Shown piece by piece: positions 18,321 to 25,996 of a stretch of DNA of 61,932 nucleotides. The first letter of the stretch is position 1. Each line of letters begins with the position of its first letter. The position numbers and the translations under genes are program-made. Source of the DNA: CALKAL01 sp051846895 (GTDB taxonomy: Bacteria > Bacillota > Bacilli > Bacillales > Alkalibacillaceae); contig JBPYCQ010000004.1 in assembly GCA_051846895.1 (NCBI GenBank), forward strand, positions 1-61,932, written 5' to 3'. The notes under the pieces were generated by a model, which ran no database searches, was not told the origin of the DNA, and saw nothing but the letters and a program-made list of their open reading frames with translations.

Positions 18321-21152
18321 TTAATCTATCATTAATGCTTCTGTCACAATGCGATTATGCTCGGCTTTATGAATATTTGGACTTCCAACTGCAGGTGAAG
18401 AACGATAAGGAAGACCAACATAACTTAATTTCTGTTTAACTTTTTTCAAGTCTTGTAAAGGCTCTTTTACAAAATCCCAGCCGCCCATGTTTTTAGGTTC
18501 TTCTTGTACCCAAACAATCTCATCAACATTTTTATACTGTTTTATGATGTTTTGTATCTCTTCTGCAGGGAATGGATAAAGCTGCTCTAAACGAATGATA
18601 TGCAAGTAATCTGTTTTATCCATTGATTCAACAGCTTCTTCAAGATCAATCATTACTTTTCCGCTTCCGATAACTAGGCGTTTAACTGTTTCTTTATTCT
18701 CGCCTAAACCTTTTTGTTCTAAAATCGGTTTAAACTTTCCATTACTTAATTCAGTATGTTCAACAGCGATACGTTGGTTACGAATTAAGCTCTTTGGTGT
18801 CATGACAACTAATGGACGAGCATAATCTGTTCCTACAATAGCTGCTTGACGTCTTAATAAATGGAAGTACTGTCCTGATGTTGTCACATTAGCCACAATC
18901 CAGTTGTTTTCAGCTGATAATTTTAGAAAACGTTCTAATCGAGCACTTGAGTGTTCTGGACCTTGACCTTCAAAACCATGAGGTAAAAGCATAACTAGAC
19001 TAGCCAGTTGTCCCCATTTCGCTCTCGCTGATGAAATAAATTGGTCAAAAAGTACTTGGGCCGTATTCGCAAAATCCCCATACTGCGCTTCCCAAAGGAC
19101 TAATGTATCTTTTGATTCAACACTATACCCGTATTCAAATCCTAACACACCCGCTTCAGAAAGTGGGCTATTATAAATACTAAATGATGCATCGGTATCG
19201 ATTCCATGAAATGGACTGTACTTATCTTCTGTGTCAACATCATGAAGAACCGCATGTCTATGTGCGAATGTACCACGTTCAGAATCTTGACCTGACATTC
19301 TAATTGGTGTTCCATCCTTTAGAATAGAAGCAAACGCTAGTGCCTCCCCTAATGCCCAATCAATTTTTTCACCTTCATCAAATGCTTTTTCGCGACGCTT
19401 TAATATTTTCTCAAGCTTTTTGAATCCGTTGAAATCTTCCGGACGTTTTAACATATCTTCATTAAGTTTACGTAAAGTCTCTGAATCAACGGCTGTTTCA
19501 AAATCCTTCAGGTCACTCGTAACAGCTTCAGGCAACTCAGGTACTTTTGGTTCGCTTAAATCCGTTTCTTCCATTGAATTATATATATTTTTTAATTCAT
19601 CCATAAAATCTTCTTTAAGTTTTTTCGCTTCATCTTCAGATAAAACATTAGCTGAAGATAATTCGTTAGAAAAGACTTCAAAAATTGTAGGGTGAGAATC
19701 AATATCTTTATAAAGTAACGGCTGTGTTCCACGAGGTTCATCCATCTCGTTATGCCCATATCTTCTATAACCAACTAAGTCGATTAATATATCCTTTCTA
19801 AATTGCTTACGATATTGATAAGCAAATTCAGCAGCCGTTAAACATGCAATTGGATCATCCGCATTAACATGAATAACCGGGATCTCATAACCTTTAGCTA
19901 AGTCACTTGAATATTTTGTTGAACGTGCATCAGTAAAGTTAGTTGTAAAACCAACTAAGTTGTTTGCGATAATATGGATTGATCCACCCGTTTGATAACC
20001 GTTAAGTCTTGATAAGTTTAACGTTTCAGCAACGATGCCTTCTCCGATAAATGCTGCATCTCCGTGAATTTGAATACCGAACGCTTTGTCTGTATCAACT
20101 TTAGCATAACCTTTATTAGAACGGTCATCTTGAACTGCTCTTGTATAACCTGAAACGATTGGATTAACAAATTCTAAGTGAGACGGATTATGTGCAAGTG
20201 TTAGCTTAGTTGTATGATTGTCCCCTTCGAATTTTGACTCAGCACCGAAGTGGTATTTAACGTCTCCAGTCCAACCATAAGTCGGCAGGTTATCTTTATC
20301 TTTAGGTACTAACTTTTTGTTAGGTGCGTGAGAGAACTCAGAGAAAATTTGATCAAATGGTTTTCTCATCACATGAGCTAATACACTTAATCGTCCTCGG
20401 TGCGCCATCCCCATCATAACGTGCTCCACTAAGTCTTTATTACCGTTCTTAACTAATTGGTCAAGAATTGGCACCATTGATTCTAATCCTTCAATTGAAA
20501 AACGTTTTTGAGCAACAAAAGTTTTACCTAAAAATTGTTCAAAACCTTCAACTTCTGCAATGCGTTTCAGCAATGCTTTTTTATCATCATTAGATAACGG
20601 CAGCTCAAAAGCGCCAGTTTCTACTTTATTGTATAGCCACTCGCGCTCATTATCATCTGGAAGATGCTCGAATTCGTATGCGATTTTTCCAGAATATTTA
20701 GTTTTTAGATGTTTAACTAAATCCAATGCTGTTCTAACGTTTTGTGGAAGTTGTGCTGAAAGTAGTTTGGCATCTATCTGTTTTAAATCTCCTTCAGATA
20801 ATCCATATGTTTTAGGATCTGTGACAGGCTTCAATTCTTTGCCGATATTTCCTACAGGATAAATATCTGCTTCTTGATGTCCATGCCTACGAATGGCCTC
20901 CACTAATTTCATTGCTGATGTCAACTTCTTTAAATCAGCTGTTGAAGTCGCTGTTTCTGAGACGACTTCACCTTCAGACACCCAATGTGGTGCCCCATGT
21001 TCTTCAAACATTTGACGCAGTGATTCATCAACTGCATCAGGGTCGTCTAAAAATAATTCATATTGCTCTTCAACGTAACCTATATTAGGTCCGTAAAAAG
21101 CATCCCATACATTGACGTTAGACCCTTTCATTGCCACTTTTAATACCCCCAT
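18321..21152 (-). CDS. odhA: 2-oxoglutarate dehydrogenase E1 component
   Basis: 943-residue thiamine-diphosphate-dependent E1 that decarboxylates 2-oxoglutarate and passes succinyl to the E2 lipoyl arm. The N-terminal E2-interaction segment is visible (WDAFYGPNIGYVEEQYELF). Catalytic-domain blocks include HRGRLSVLAHV, GHNEMDEPRGTQPLLY and SGQDSERGTFAHRH; the C-terminal domain ends in the usual YPFPAEEI and SYVGLPYRSSPAVG region. Start uncertain: the ATG at 21152 lacks a ribosome site, while a GTG at 21137 follows GGGGG by 8 bases. First gene of the odhAB pair. Confidence 0.95.
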   Translation of the reverse strand: MGVLKVAMKGSNVNVWDAFYGPNIGYVEEQYELFLDDPDAVDESLRQMFEEHGAPHWVSEGEVVSETATSTADLKKLTSAMKLVEAIRRHGHQEADIYPVGNIGKELKPVTDPKTYGLSEGDLKQIDAKLLSAQLPQNVRTALDLVKHLKTKYSGKIAYEFEHLPDDNEREWLYNKVETGAFELPLSNDDKKALLKRIAEVEGFEQFLGKTFVAQKRFSIEGLESMVPILDQLVKNGNKDLVEHVMMGMAHRGRLSVLAHVMRKPFDQIFSEFSHAPNKKLVPKDKDNLPTYGWTGDVKYHFGAESKFEGDNHTTKLTLAHNPSHLEFVNPIVSGYTRAVQDDRSNKGYAKVDTDKAFGIQIHGDAAFIGEGIVAETLNLSRLNGYQTGGSIHIIANNLVGFTTNFTDARSTKYSSDLAKGYEIPVIHVNADDPIACLTAAEFAYQYRKQFRKDILIDLVGYRRYGHNEMDEPRGTQPLLYKDIDSHPTIFEVFSNELSSANVLSEDEAKKLKEDFMDELKNIYNSMEETDLSEPKVPELPEAVTSDLKDFETAVDSETLRKLNEDMLKRPEDFNGFKKLEKILKRREKAFDEGEKIDWALGEALAFASILKDGTPIRMSGQDSERGTFAHRHAVLHDVDTEDKYSPFHGIDTDASFSIYNSPLSEAGVLGFEYGYSVESKDTLVLWEAQYGDFANTAQVLFDQFISSARAKWGQLASLVMLLPHGFEGQGPEHSSARLERFLKLSAENNWIVANVTTSGQYFHLLRRQAAIVGTDYARPLVVMTPKSLIRNQRIAVEHTELSNGKFKPILEQKGLGENKETVKRLVIGSGKVMIDLEEAVESMDKTDYLHIIRLEQLYPFPAEEIQNIIKQYKNVDEIVWVQEEPKNMGGWDFVKEPLQDLKKVKQKLSYVGLPYRSSPAVGSPNIHKAEHNRIVTEALMID

Positions 21153-21209
21153 TGTTTGTTCAACCTATATTTTATTTTTAAAAAGTTCTTCTCTTCTTGC
21201 TTTTCAAAA

Positions 21210-21237
21210 TGACAACCTATAAAAAATTCAGTTGTCA
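21210..21237. promoter_or_regulatory. Inverted repeat upstream of odhA
   Basis: Perfect 7-bp arms TGACAAC / GTTGTCA separated by 14 bp, about 60-85 bp upstream of the odhA start. Could be an operator. No named regulator matches it in my knowledge. Confidence 0.3.
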
Positions 21238-21346
21238 ACTTGAAAAATTAAACAGAAAAACGGGATATATCTCCAACTAGTATATATGAAAAAGTACTTA
21301 TAGAAAAGCCAAACACAATAAAAATTGTCGCTTTCTGTCCATTTCA

Positions 21347-23092
21347 TTATTTAATCAGATTTTTAATAACTAAGAGTATGATTTTTGTATGATTTTCTTC
21401 TAGTTGAACACCTGTTTTTTCTAGTTCATCCACTAAATCTGTCTCCACCCATTTTTTTAGTTTTTGTTCATTTTTTAACTGTTTGATGCTCTCTTCAATC
21501 GTAAAATGAAAGATAGCATTTTTTAAGGTGTCAGGTAAATCAAAAAATGTAATCTTTCTTTTATCATCTTTTATCAAATCATTAATAGCTCGATAATAAT
21601 GTTCCTCATTCGTTTCATCTATTCCAACTTGTTGATTAATTTGCTTAACAAAATTGGTTTGTTTTCCAATCTCGCTATAATATTTTTTTGTATTCACATC
21701 AAGCGTTGGGTTTAATAGAACAATTAACGCTTCTTTTATTATTTTCTTCCATGCGTTGTAGTAATATCTTTCCGCTAATGAAGTAGCATATTCATAATGT
21801 TCTTTGTCTATTTCATTTAGACGCAGATCATTTTTAATCAATCGTCTGAATTCAGTTAATAGAGTTATCCCATCAATCTTGCTCTTATGTTTTCTAGAAG
21901 CAAGAATTGACAATACTTGAAGGGCTATCCGCGGATCCAACCCGACCATCCCTTCATCAATATGTTCCTGTATTAGTTCTGTATAATGATTGTTTTCTTC
22001 ATTATTATATATATCCATTTTTTCAAGCAATGTGAGGTTTGATTTTGTCCGTTTCAGCCGTGATAAAATTGAAACTGCAGCAAGAGTTTCAATGGAAAAG
22101 TAGTCAAAAAGTTTCTTGTCCTCATTTTTTAACTTACTTTCGTACACCTTTACTTCATTTTTTAATTTTAAATTATAAGGAAAGCGAATGATACACATCC
22201 TATTTAATAGTGCTTGGTTGTTGGTCTGAATGAATTGTTTAAGTTCTTCTTCATTAGAATGTCCAATAACGAATTGGTTTGTATGTACAAATGCTTGACG
22301 GGATATTTTATACATTTTTTCTTCAGCTAAAGTTAAAAATGGATACAACATTCTTTCTTCACTTTTGAACATTTCATGTAATTCTAATAATCCTTGATTC
22401 GCTTTCTGAAATTCACCATCATAACGATATGCCCTTGGATCAGAGGGTGAACCGTAAGTTGTAACTTTAGAGTAATCAACTGATCCAATTAAATCGGCAA
22501 TTTCTTGTGTGTAAGGATCAGAAGGAAAAAATGTTCCGATACCTTGTCGTTTAGATTCATCAATGACAAATCGTTCAACTTCGATTTTTTTCCAATCATC
22601 ATTAAACTTGTGTTTTAATTTATATTGATTAAGAGGTGATAGATAACCATCTATTGTCACACCCGTATGTTTAAATATTTTTTGTCTTTCATCTTCGGGT
22701 AAAGCGAGTAATGGATCTTCATTAAGTGGACAGCCTTTAATTCGAAATACTGCTCCCTGATTTGTTTGAGAATATTTTTCTAAAGCTCGTTTTAAAAAAC
22801 GTACAAAAGATGATTTCCCACTTCCAGGAGGACCAATTAATATTAATATTCTTTTAGCCATATCATACCCCCTACTAGCCGGGAGAAAATATTCATCAAT
22901 CATTTGATTTATTATTTTATCCATACCGATGATTTCTTTCTGAACCTGAGGATCATGCAAATATTTAACGAGCGCCTCATAAACTCTAAGATGAGGTGTT
23001 TTCGGTACAATATATCCATCATATATCAATTTTAAATATTCCTCTAAAGTTCCTGTCCAAAACAGATTTTTACTCATAGGCAAAGATAACAC
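21347..23092 (-). CDS. Divergent PrkA-family AAA-ATPase / serine kinase-like protein
   Basis: 581 residues. N-terminal AAA domain of the PrkA family with Walker A GPPGSGKSS (residues 87-95), then PrkA hallmark blocks AVFRIKGCPLNEDP, GIGTFFPSDPYTQEIADLIG, YGSPSDPRAYRYDGEF and FVIGHSNEEE. The C-terminal part is more divergent and shorter than in canonical PrkA (about 630 residues), and the usual N-terminal segment before the AAA domain is reduced. PrkA proteins act in sporulation and stress, with reported kinase or ATP-dependent protease activity. Normal partners YhbH and SpoVR are not adjacent; a small YhbH-like gene is at 10172. Start ambiguous: GTG 23092, TTG 23083 (best spacing to AGGGGG) or ATG 23077. 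Confidence 0.85.
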   Translation of the reverse strand: MLSLPMSKNLFWTGTLEEYLKLIYDGYIVPKTPHLRVYEALVKYLHDPQVQKEIIGMDKIINQMIDEYFLPASRGYDMAKRILILIGPPGSGKSSFVRFLKRALEKYSQTNQGAVFRIKGCPLNEDPLLALPEDERQKIFKHTGVTIDGYLSPLNQYKLKHKFNDDWKKIEVERFVIDESKRQGIGTFFPSDPYTQEIADLIGSVDYSKVTTYGSPSDPRAYRYDGEFQKANQGLLELHEMFKSEERMLYPFLTLAEEKMYKISRQAFVHTNQFVIGHSNEEELKQFIQTNNQALLNRMCIIRFPYNLKLKNEVKVYESKLKNEDKKLFDYFSIETLAAVSILSRLKRTKSNLTLLEKMDIYNNEENNHYTELIQEHIDEGMVGLDPRIALQVLSILASRKHKSKIDGITLLTEFRRLIKNDLRLNEIDKEHYEYATSLAERYYYNAWKKIIKEALIVLLNPTLDVNTKKYYSEIGKQTNFVKQINQQVGIDETNEEHYYRAINDLIKDDKRKITFFDLPDTLKNAIFHFTIEESIKQLKNEQKLKKWVETDLVDELEKTGVQLEENHTKIILLVIKNLIK

Positions 23093-23172
23093 CCCCTGAT
23101 AAATATTTATTCATTGGGAAGTGTTTCTTTGCTGAATGATATGAACTTTATTTGAACAGACTTTTACTATAG

Positions 23173-23201
23173 TTCACAAGTAATAAAATATTGGTTATAA
23201 T
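23173..23201 (+). promoter_or_regulatory. SigA promoter of the 32-residue gene
   Basis: TTCACA (23173-23178) and TATAAT (23196-23201) with a 17-bp spacer, 34 bp upstream of the start codon. Confidence 0.7.
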
Positions 23202-23234
23202 ATAACTAATGACTTTCGAATAGGAGTGGGAAAT

Positions 23235-23333
23235 ATGAAATTAGCACTAATCCTTGGCGTATGTGTCACTTTTTTAGTATCTATTTTTACTAGTGGTTAT
23301 GAAGCAAAACCAGGTGAACCAAAACGTAAATAA
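23235..23333 (+). CDS. Small 32-residue membrane-type protein, unknown function
   Basis: Open frame of 32 codons with its own promoter, an AGGAGTGGG ribosome site 4 bp before the ATG, and a terminator 8 bp after the stop. The product has one hydrophobic segment (about residues 3-20, ALILGVCVTFLVSIFTSGY) and a short Lys/Pro-rich tail EAKPGEPKRK, so it is probably a single-pass membrane peptide with a cytoplasmic or exposed charged tail. No family recognised. The full set of expression signals makes a real gene likely. Confidence 0.7.
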   Translation: MKLALILGVCVTFLVSIFTSGYEAKPGEPKRK

Positions 23334-23341
23334 GCTAAAAG

Positions 23342-23372
23342 CTAGGCTAAAATTTGTTAGCCTAGTTTTTTT
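23342..23372 (+). terminator. Terminator of the 32-residue gene
   Basis: CTAGGCTAA / TTAGCCTAG arms with a 6-base loop followed by seven T. Confidence 0.9.
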
Positions 23373-23422
23373 ATGGCATAAAAACTAGTATGTGTGAAAC
23401 ATTTTGAGAATTAGATGATCAC

Positions 23423-23674
23423 TTTGAGCAATTACAGGTCATGTTTGAGCAATCGCACTGTATCTTTGAGCAATCACAGACCATGTTTGAGCAATCGCAC
23501 CATATCTTTAAGCAATCACAGACCATGTTTGAGCAATCGCACCGTATCTTTGAGCAATCACAGGCTATGTTTGAGCAATCGCACCGTATCTTTGAGCAAT
23601 CACAGGCCATGTTTGAGCAATCACACCGTATCTTTGAGCAATCACAGGCCATGTTTGAGCAATCACTTAATCAA
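23423..23674. repeat. 21-bp tandem repeat array B (11 units plus one partial)
   Basis: Eleven full 21-bp units and one degenerate one. The core TTTGAGCAATCRCA is shared with the array at base 1. The variable 7-mers alternate strictly: type 1 ends ATG (GGCCATG, GACCATG), type 2 ends ATC (CCGTATC, CCATATC), giving a 42-bp higher-order repeat. The array lies between the terminator of the 32-residue gene and that of convergent trmL. Frames of up to 113 codons cross it only because 21 is a multiple of 3. Confidence 0.97.
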
Positions 23675-23678
23675 TCAA

Positions 23679-23724
23679 AAAACTCAAGATCTTCACTTAA
23701 ACCTTAGTGAAAATCTTGAGTTTT
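23679..23724. terminator. Terminator of trmL
   Basis: Arms AAACTCAAGATCTTCACT-type (23679-23697) and AGTGAAAATCTTGAGTTT (23706-23724) with one mismatch, flanked by T on the plus side and A on the minus side, so it may work in both directions. The stem reaches the trmL stop codon. Confidence 0.75.
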
Positions 23725-24197
23725 TAATACACATTTGGAAAGCCTTGTTGCCTTAATGCTTCATATATAATAATGGCCGCCGTGTTTGATAAATTGAGGG
23801 AGCGAACTTTATCGTTCATATGAATTCGTAAGCAGTAGTCTTCTTTTCCCTCGATATAATGTTTAGGTATGCCGTTAGTCTCTCTTCCAAATATAAAAAA
23901 GATATCTTCGTTGGGATTACTGAAATCATAGTCCGTATAATATTTCGTTCCAAAATTTTCGATGTAATAAAATGTAGCACCAGGATGTTTTTCATACAAT
24001 TCATCCATTGAATCATAGTATTGAATGTCAACATGGTGCCAATAATCAAGGCCTGCCCGTCTTAACATTTTATCATCAGTTGAAAATCCTAAAGGTTTAA
24101 TTAAATGTAATGTTGAATTAGTCGCAAGGACTGTTCTCGCAATATTTCCCGTATTCGCTGGGATTTCTGGTTGATATAAAACGATGTGAATCCCCAA
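23724..24197 (-). CDS. trmL: tRNA (cytidine/uridine-2'-O)-methyltransferase TrmL
   Basis: 157-residue SPOUT methyltransferase that 2'-O-methylates the wobble nucleotide of tRNA-Leu using S-adenosylmethionine. Motifs: IVLYQPEIPANTGNIART at the N-terminus, FGRETNGIP, and the trefoil-knot end RSLNLSNTAAIIIYEALRQ. A GTG three codons upstream opens the frame, but the TTG at 24197 gives MGIHIVLYQ, lining up with the MALHIVLYQ start of the Bacillus homologue and correctly spaced from AGAGGTGG. Third gene of queG-ogt-trmL. Confidence 0.93.
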   Translation of the reverse strand: MGIHIVLYQPEIPANTGNIARTVLATNSTLHLIKPLGFSTDDKMLRRAGLDYWHHVDIQYYDSMDELYEKHPGATFYYIENFGTKYYTDYDFSNPNEDIFFIFGRETNGIPKHYIEGKEDYCLRIHMNDKVRSLNLSNTAAIIIYEALRQQGFPNVY

Positions 24198-24215
24198 ATC
24201 TTCCACCTCTTTAAT

Positions 24216-24710
24216 CTAACTGTACTTTTTTTCTAAAGCTAATAAATGTTCTTTTCGGTCCAAACCACCGGCATAACCAGTCAACGATCCCGAACTACCT
24301 ACGACTCTGTGACAAGGTATAATAATCGAGATTGGGTTTTTATTTAACGCGCCACCTACTGCCCGAACAGCTTTCGGATTGCCAATTACTTCAGCCAAAT
24401 CTTTATATGTTTTCGTCTTACCAAAAGGAATAGTCACTAACGCTTCCCAAACCTTTTTCTGAAAATCAGTTCCAATAAGTTCATAATCAATAGAAAAAGA
24501 TTTTAACTCTCCAGCAAAATAGAAATCAAGCTGTTTCATAACTTCTGTGAAAGGTTCCTCGTTCCATGAATAACTCGGAAACCTTTTGTCAATCCACGAT
24601 TCATGTTTAGAAAAATCTCCGTGATGAATAAAATAAAGCTTGTCCATTGTCCCACCTATTAAAAGCTTACCAATAGGTGCATGATACATCCCTAAAACTA
24701 ATTCATTCAT
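24216..24710 (-). CDS. ogt: Methylated-DNA--protein-cysteine methyltransferase
   Basis: 164-residue suicide repair protein that removes alkyl groups from O6-alkylguanine onto its own Cys. The active-site motif PCHRV follows GGALNKNPISIII; the DNA-binding helix-turn-helix (TKTYKDLAEVIGNPKAVRAVG) is intact. A TTG at 24728 is in frame, but GGGGAA fits the ATG at 24710. Lies 20 bp after queG and 18 bp before trmL, probably cotranscribed. Confidence 0.93.
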   Translation of the reverse strand: MNELVLGMYHAPIGKLLIGGTMDKLYFIHHGDFSKHESWIDKRFPSYSWNEEPFTEVMKQLDFYFAGELKSFSIDYELIGTDFQKKVWEALVTIPFGKTKTYKDLAEVIGNPKAVRAVGGALNKNPISIIIPCHRVVGSSGSLTGYAGGLDRKEHLLALEKKYS

Positions 24711-24730
24711 AATAAATTCCCCATTCAAAT

Positions 24731-25870
24731 TTATACCTCTATTTTCACTAAATCAAGCCCTTTTTGCATTTCAATAAGAACCTCTTCATCAGACTCTTTT
24801 TCCATCGCCGTTTCAATTAATTCTTTCGCATCATGGCGACCAATTTTTCCAATTGCCCATGCAGCTGTCCCACGTATAACCGGACGAGGATCTTTGACCA
24901 TCAATTCCGCTAAAAGATCAACAGCCGTTTCTTCTTTATAATGTGCCAAAGCAATTATCGCATTTCGCTGGATTGGCTTTTTCCCACGCCATGAACCCGA
25001 CATATAACCATATTTCTCTTTAAACTCTCTATTGCTCATTGTTAATAATGGTGTTAGTCTCGGTTTAACTAATTCCGGGTCTGGTTCAAATTCAGGGTGG
25101 AAGTGAGAATCAATTCCTTTATTTTTCGGACAGACCTGCTGACACGTATCACAGCCATAAACTCGATTCCCGATTTTTGAGCGAAACTCATCAGGTAAAA
25201 ATGATTTCGTTAACGTTTGAAAGGCAATACATTTATTCGCGTTAAGCTGGCCACCTTCTACAAGCGCCCCTGTCGGACAGGCGTCAACACAAATATTACA
25301 GTCCCCACAGCCTTCCTCAATCGGCGTATCCGGTTCAAACGGAATATTTGTAATCAGTTCACCTAAATAGACGTAAGAACCATACTCCTCCGTAATAATC
25401 GCGCAATTTTTACCCGAAAAACCTACTCCAGCCCGCTCCGCAACAGCACGATCCGATAATTCACCAGTATCCACCATCGCTTTATACTTAACTCCATCAA
25501 CCTTATTTGATAAAAATTCACCAAGCAGATTAAGCTTTTCTCGCAGTAAGTGGTGATAGTCCATTCCCCACGACACACGAGCAAATATCCCGCGACGATC
25601 GCCCTTTTTACCTCTAGGCGTATGTTTCATTCGCGATGGATAAGCAAGTGCAATAGAAATAATTGATTGAGCTTTCGGCATTAAAAGAGTCGGGGTTGTG
25701 CGCTCTTCAATAGTTCCCTTCTCAAAACCAGATTGATAATTCAACGCTTGTTGAACAACAAGACGTTCTTTAAGCGTCTCAAACGTATCAGCTGAGGCAA
25801 ATCCTATTTTTTGAATATTAATTTCTTTACTATATTCAATTAACTCTTTCTTCAATTGTTTAACGTTCAT
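24731..25870 (-). CDS. queG: Epoxyqueuosine reductase QueG
   Basis: 379-residue iron-sulfur and cobalamin enzyme that reduces epoxyqueuosine to queuosine in tRNA anticodons. Motifs: MDYHHLLREKL near the N-terminus, DTGELSDRAVAERAGVGFSGKN, and two 4Fe-4S sites (CGDCNICVDACPTGA and CDTCQQVCP). The C-terminus has HEAT-like repeats (about residues 310-375), as in the longer QueG form. AGAGGAGG precedes the ATG. First gene of an operon with ogt and trmL, linking two anticodon-wobble modifications. Confidence 0.94.
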   Translation of the reverse strand: MNVKQLKKELIEYSKEINIQKIGFASADTFETLKERLVVQQALNYQSGFEKGTIEERTTPTLLMPKAQSIISIALAYPSRMKHTPRGKKGDRRGIFARVSWGMDYHHLLREKLNLLGEFLSNKVDGVKYKAMVDTGELSDRAVAERAGVGFSGKNCAIITEEYGSYVYLGELITNIPFEPDTPIEEGCGDCNICVDACPTGALVEGGQLNANKCIAFQTLTKSFLPDEFRSKIGNRVYGCDTCQQVCPKNKGIDSHFHPEFEPDPELVKPRLTPLLTMSNREFKEKYGYMSGSWRGKKPIQRNAIIALAHYKEETAVDLLAELMVKDPRPVIRGTAAWAIGKIGRHDAKELIETAMEKESDEEVLIEMQKGLDLVKIEV

Positions 25871-25996
25871 AACAACCCCTCCTCTCTAATGATTAAAAAT
25901 ATATCAGCTTTCCTAAATATTTATCGACAAATCAAACAACTAAGTTGCAAATTATAATTTTTAAAAAATAAAACATCTCTTTTCACAAAGTAAAAA

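Noticed and set aside
23415..23756. Long open frames on both strands through repeat array B
   Set aside because: They exist only because a 21-bp unit without stops keeps every frame open; no ribosome site, and overlapping frames on both strands are equally long.
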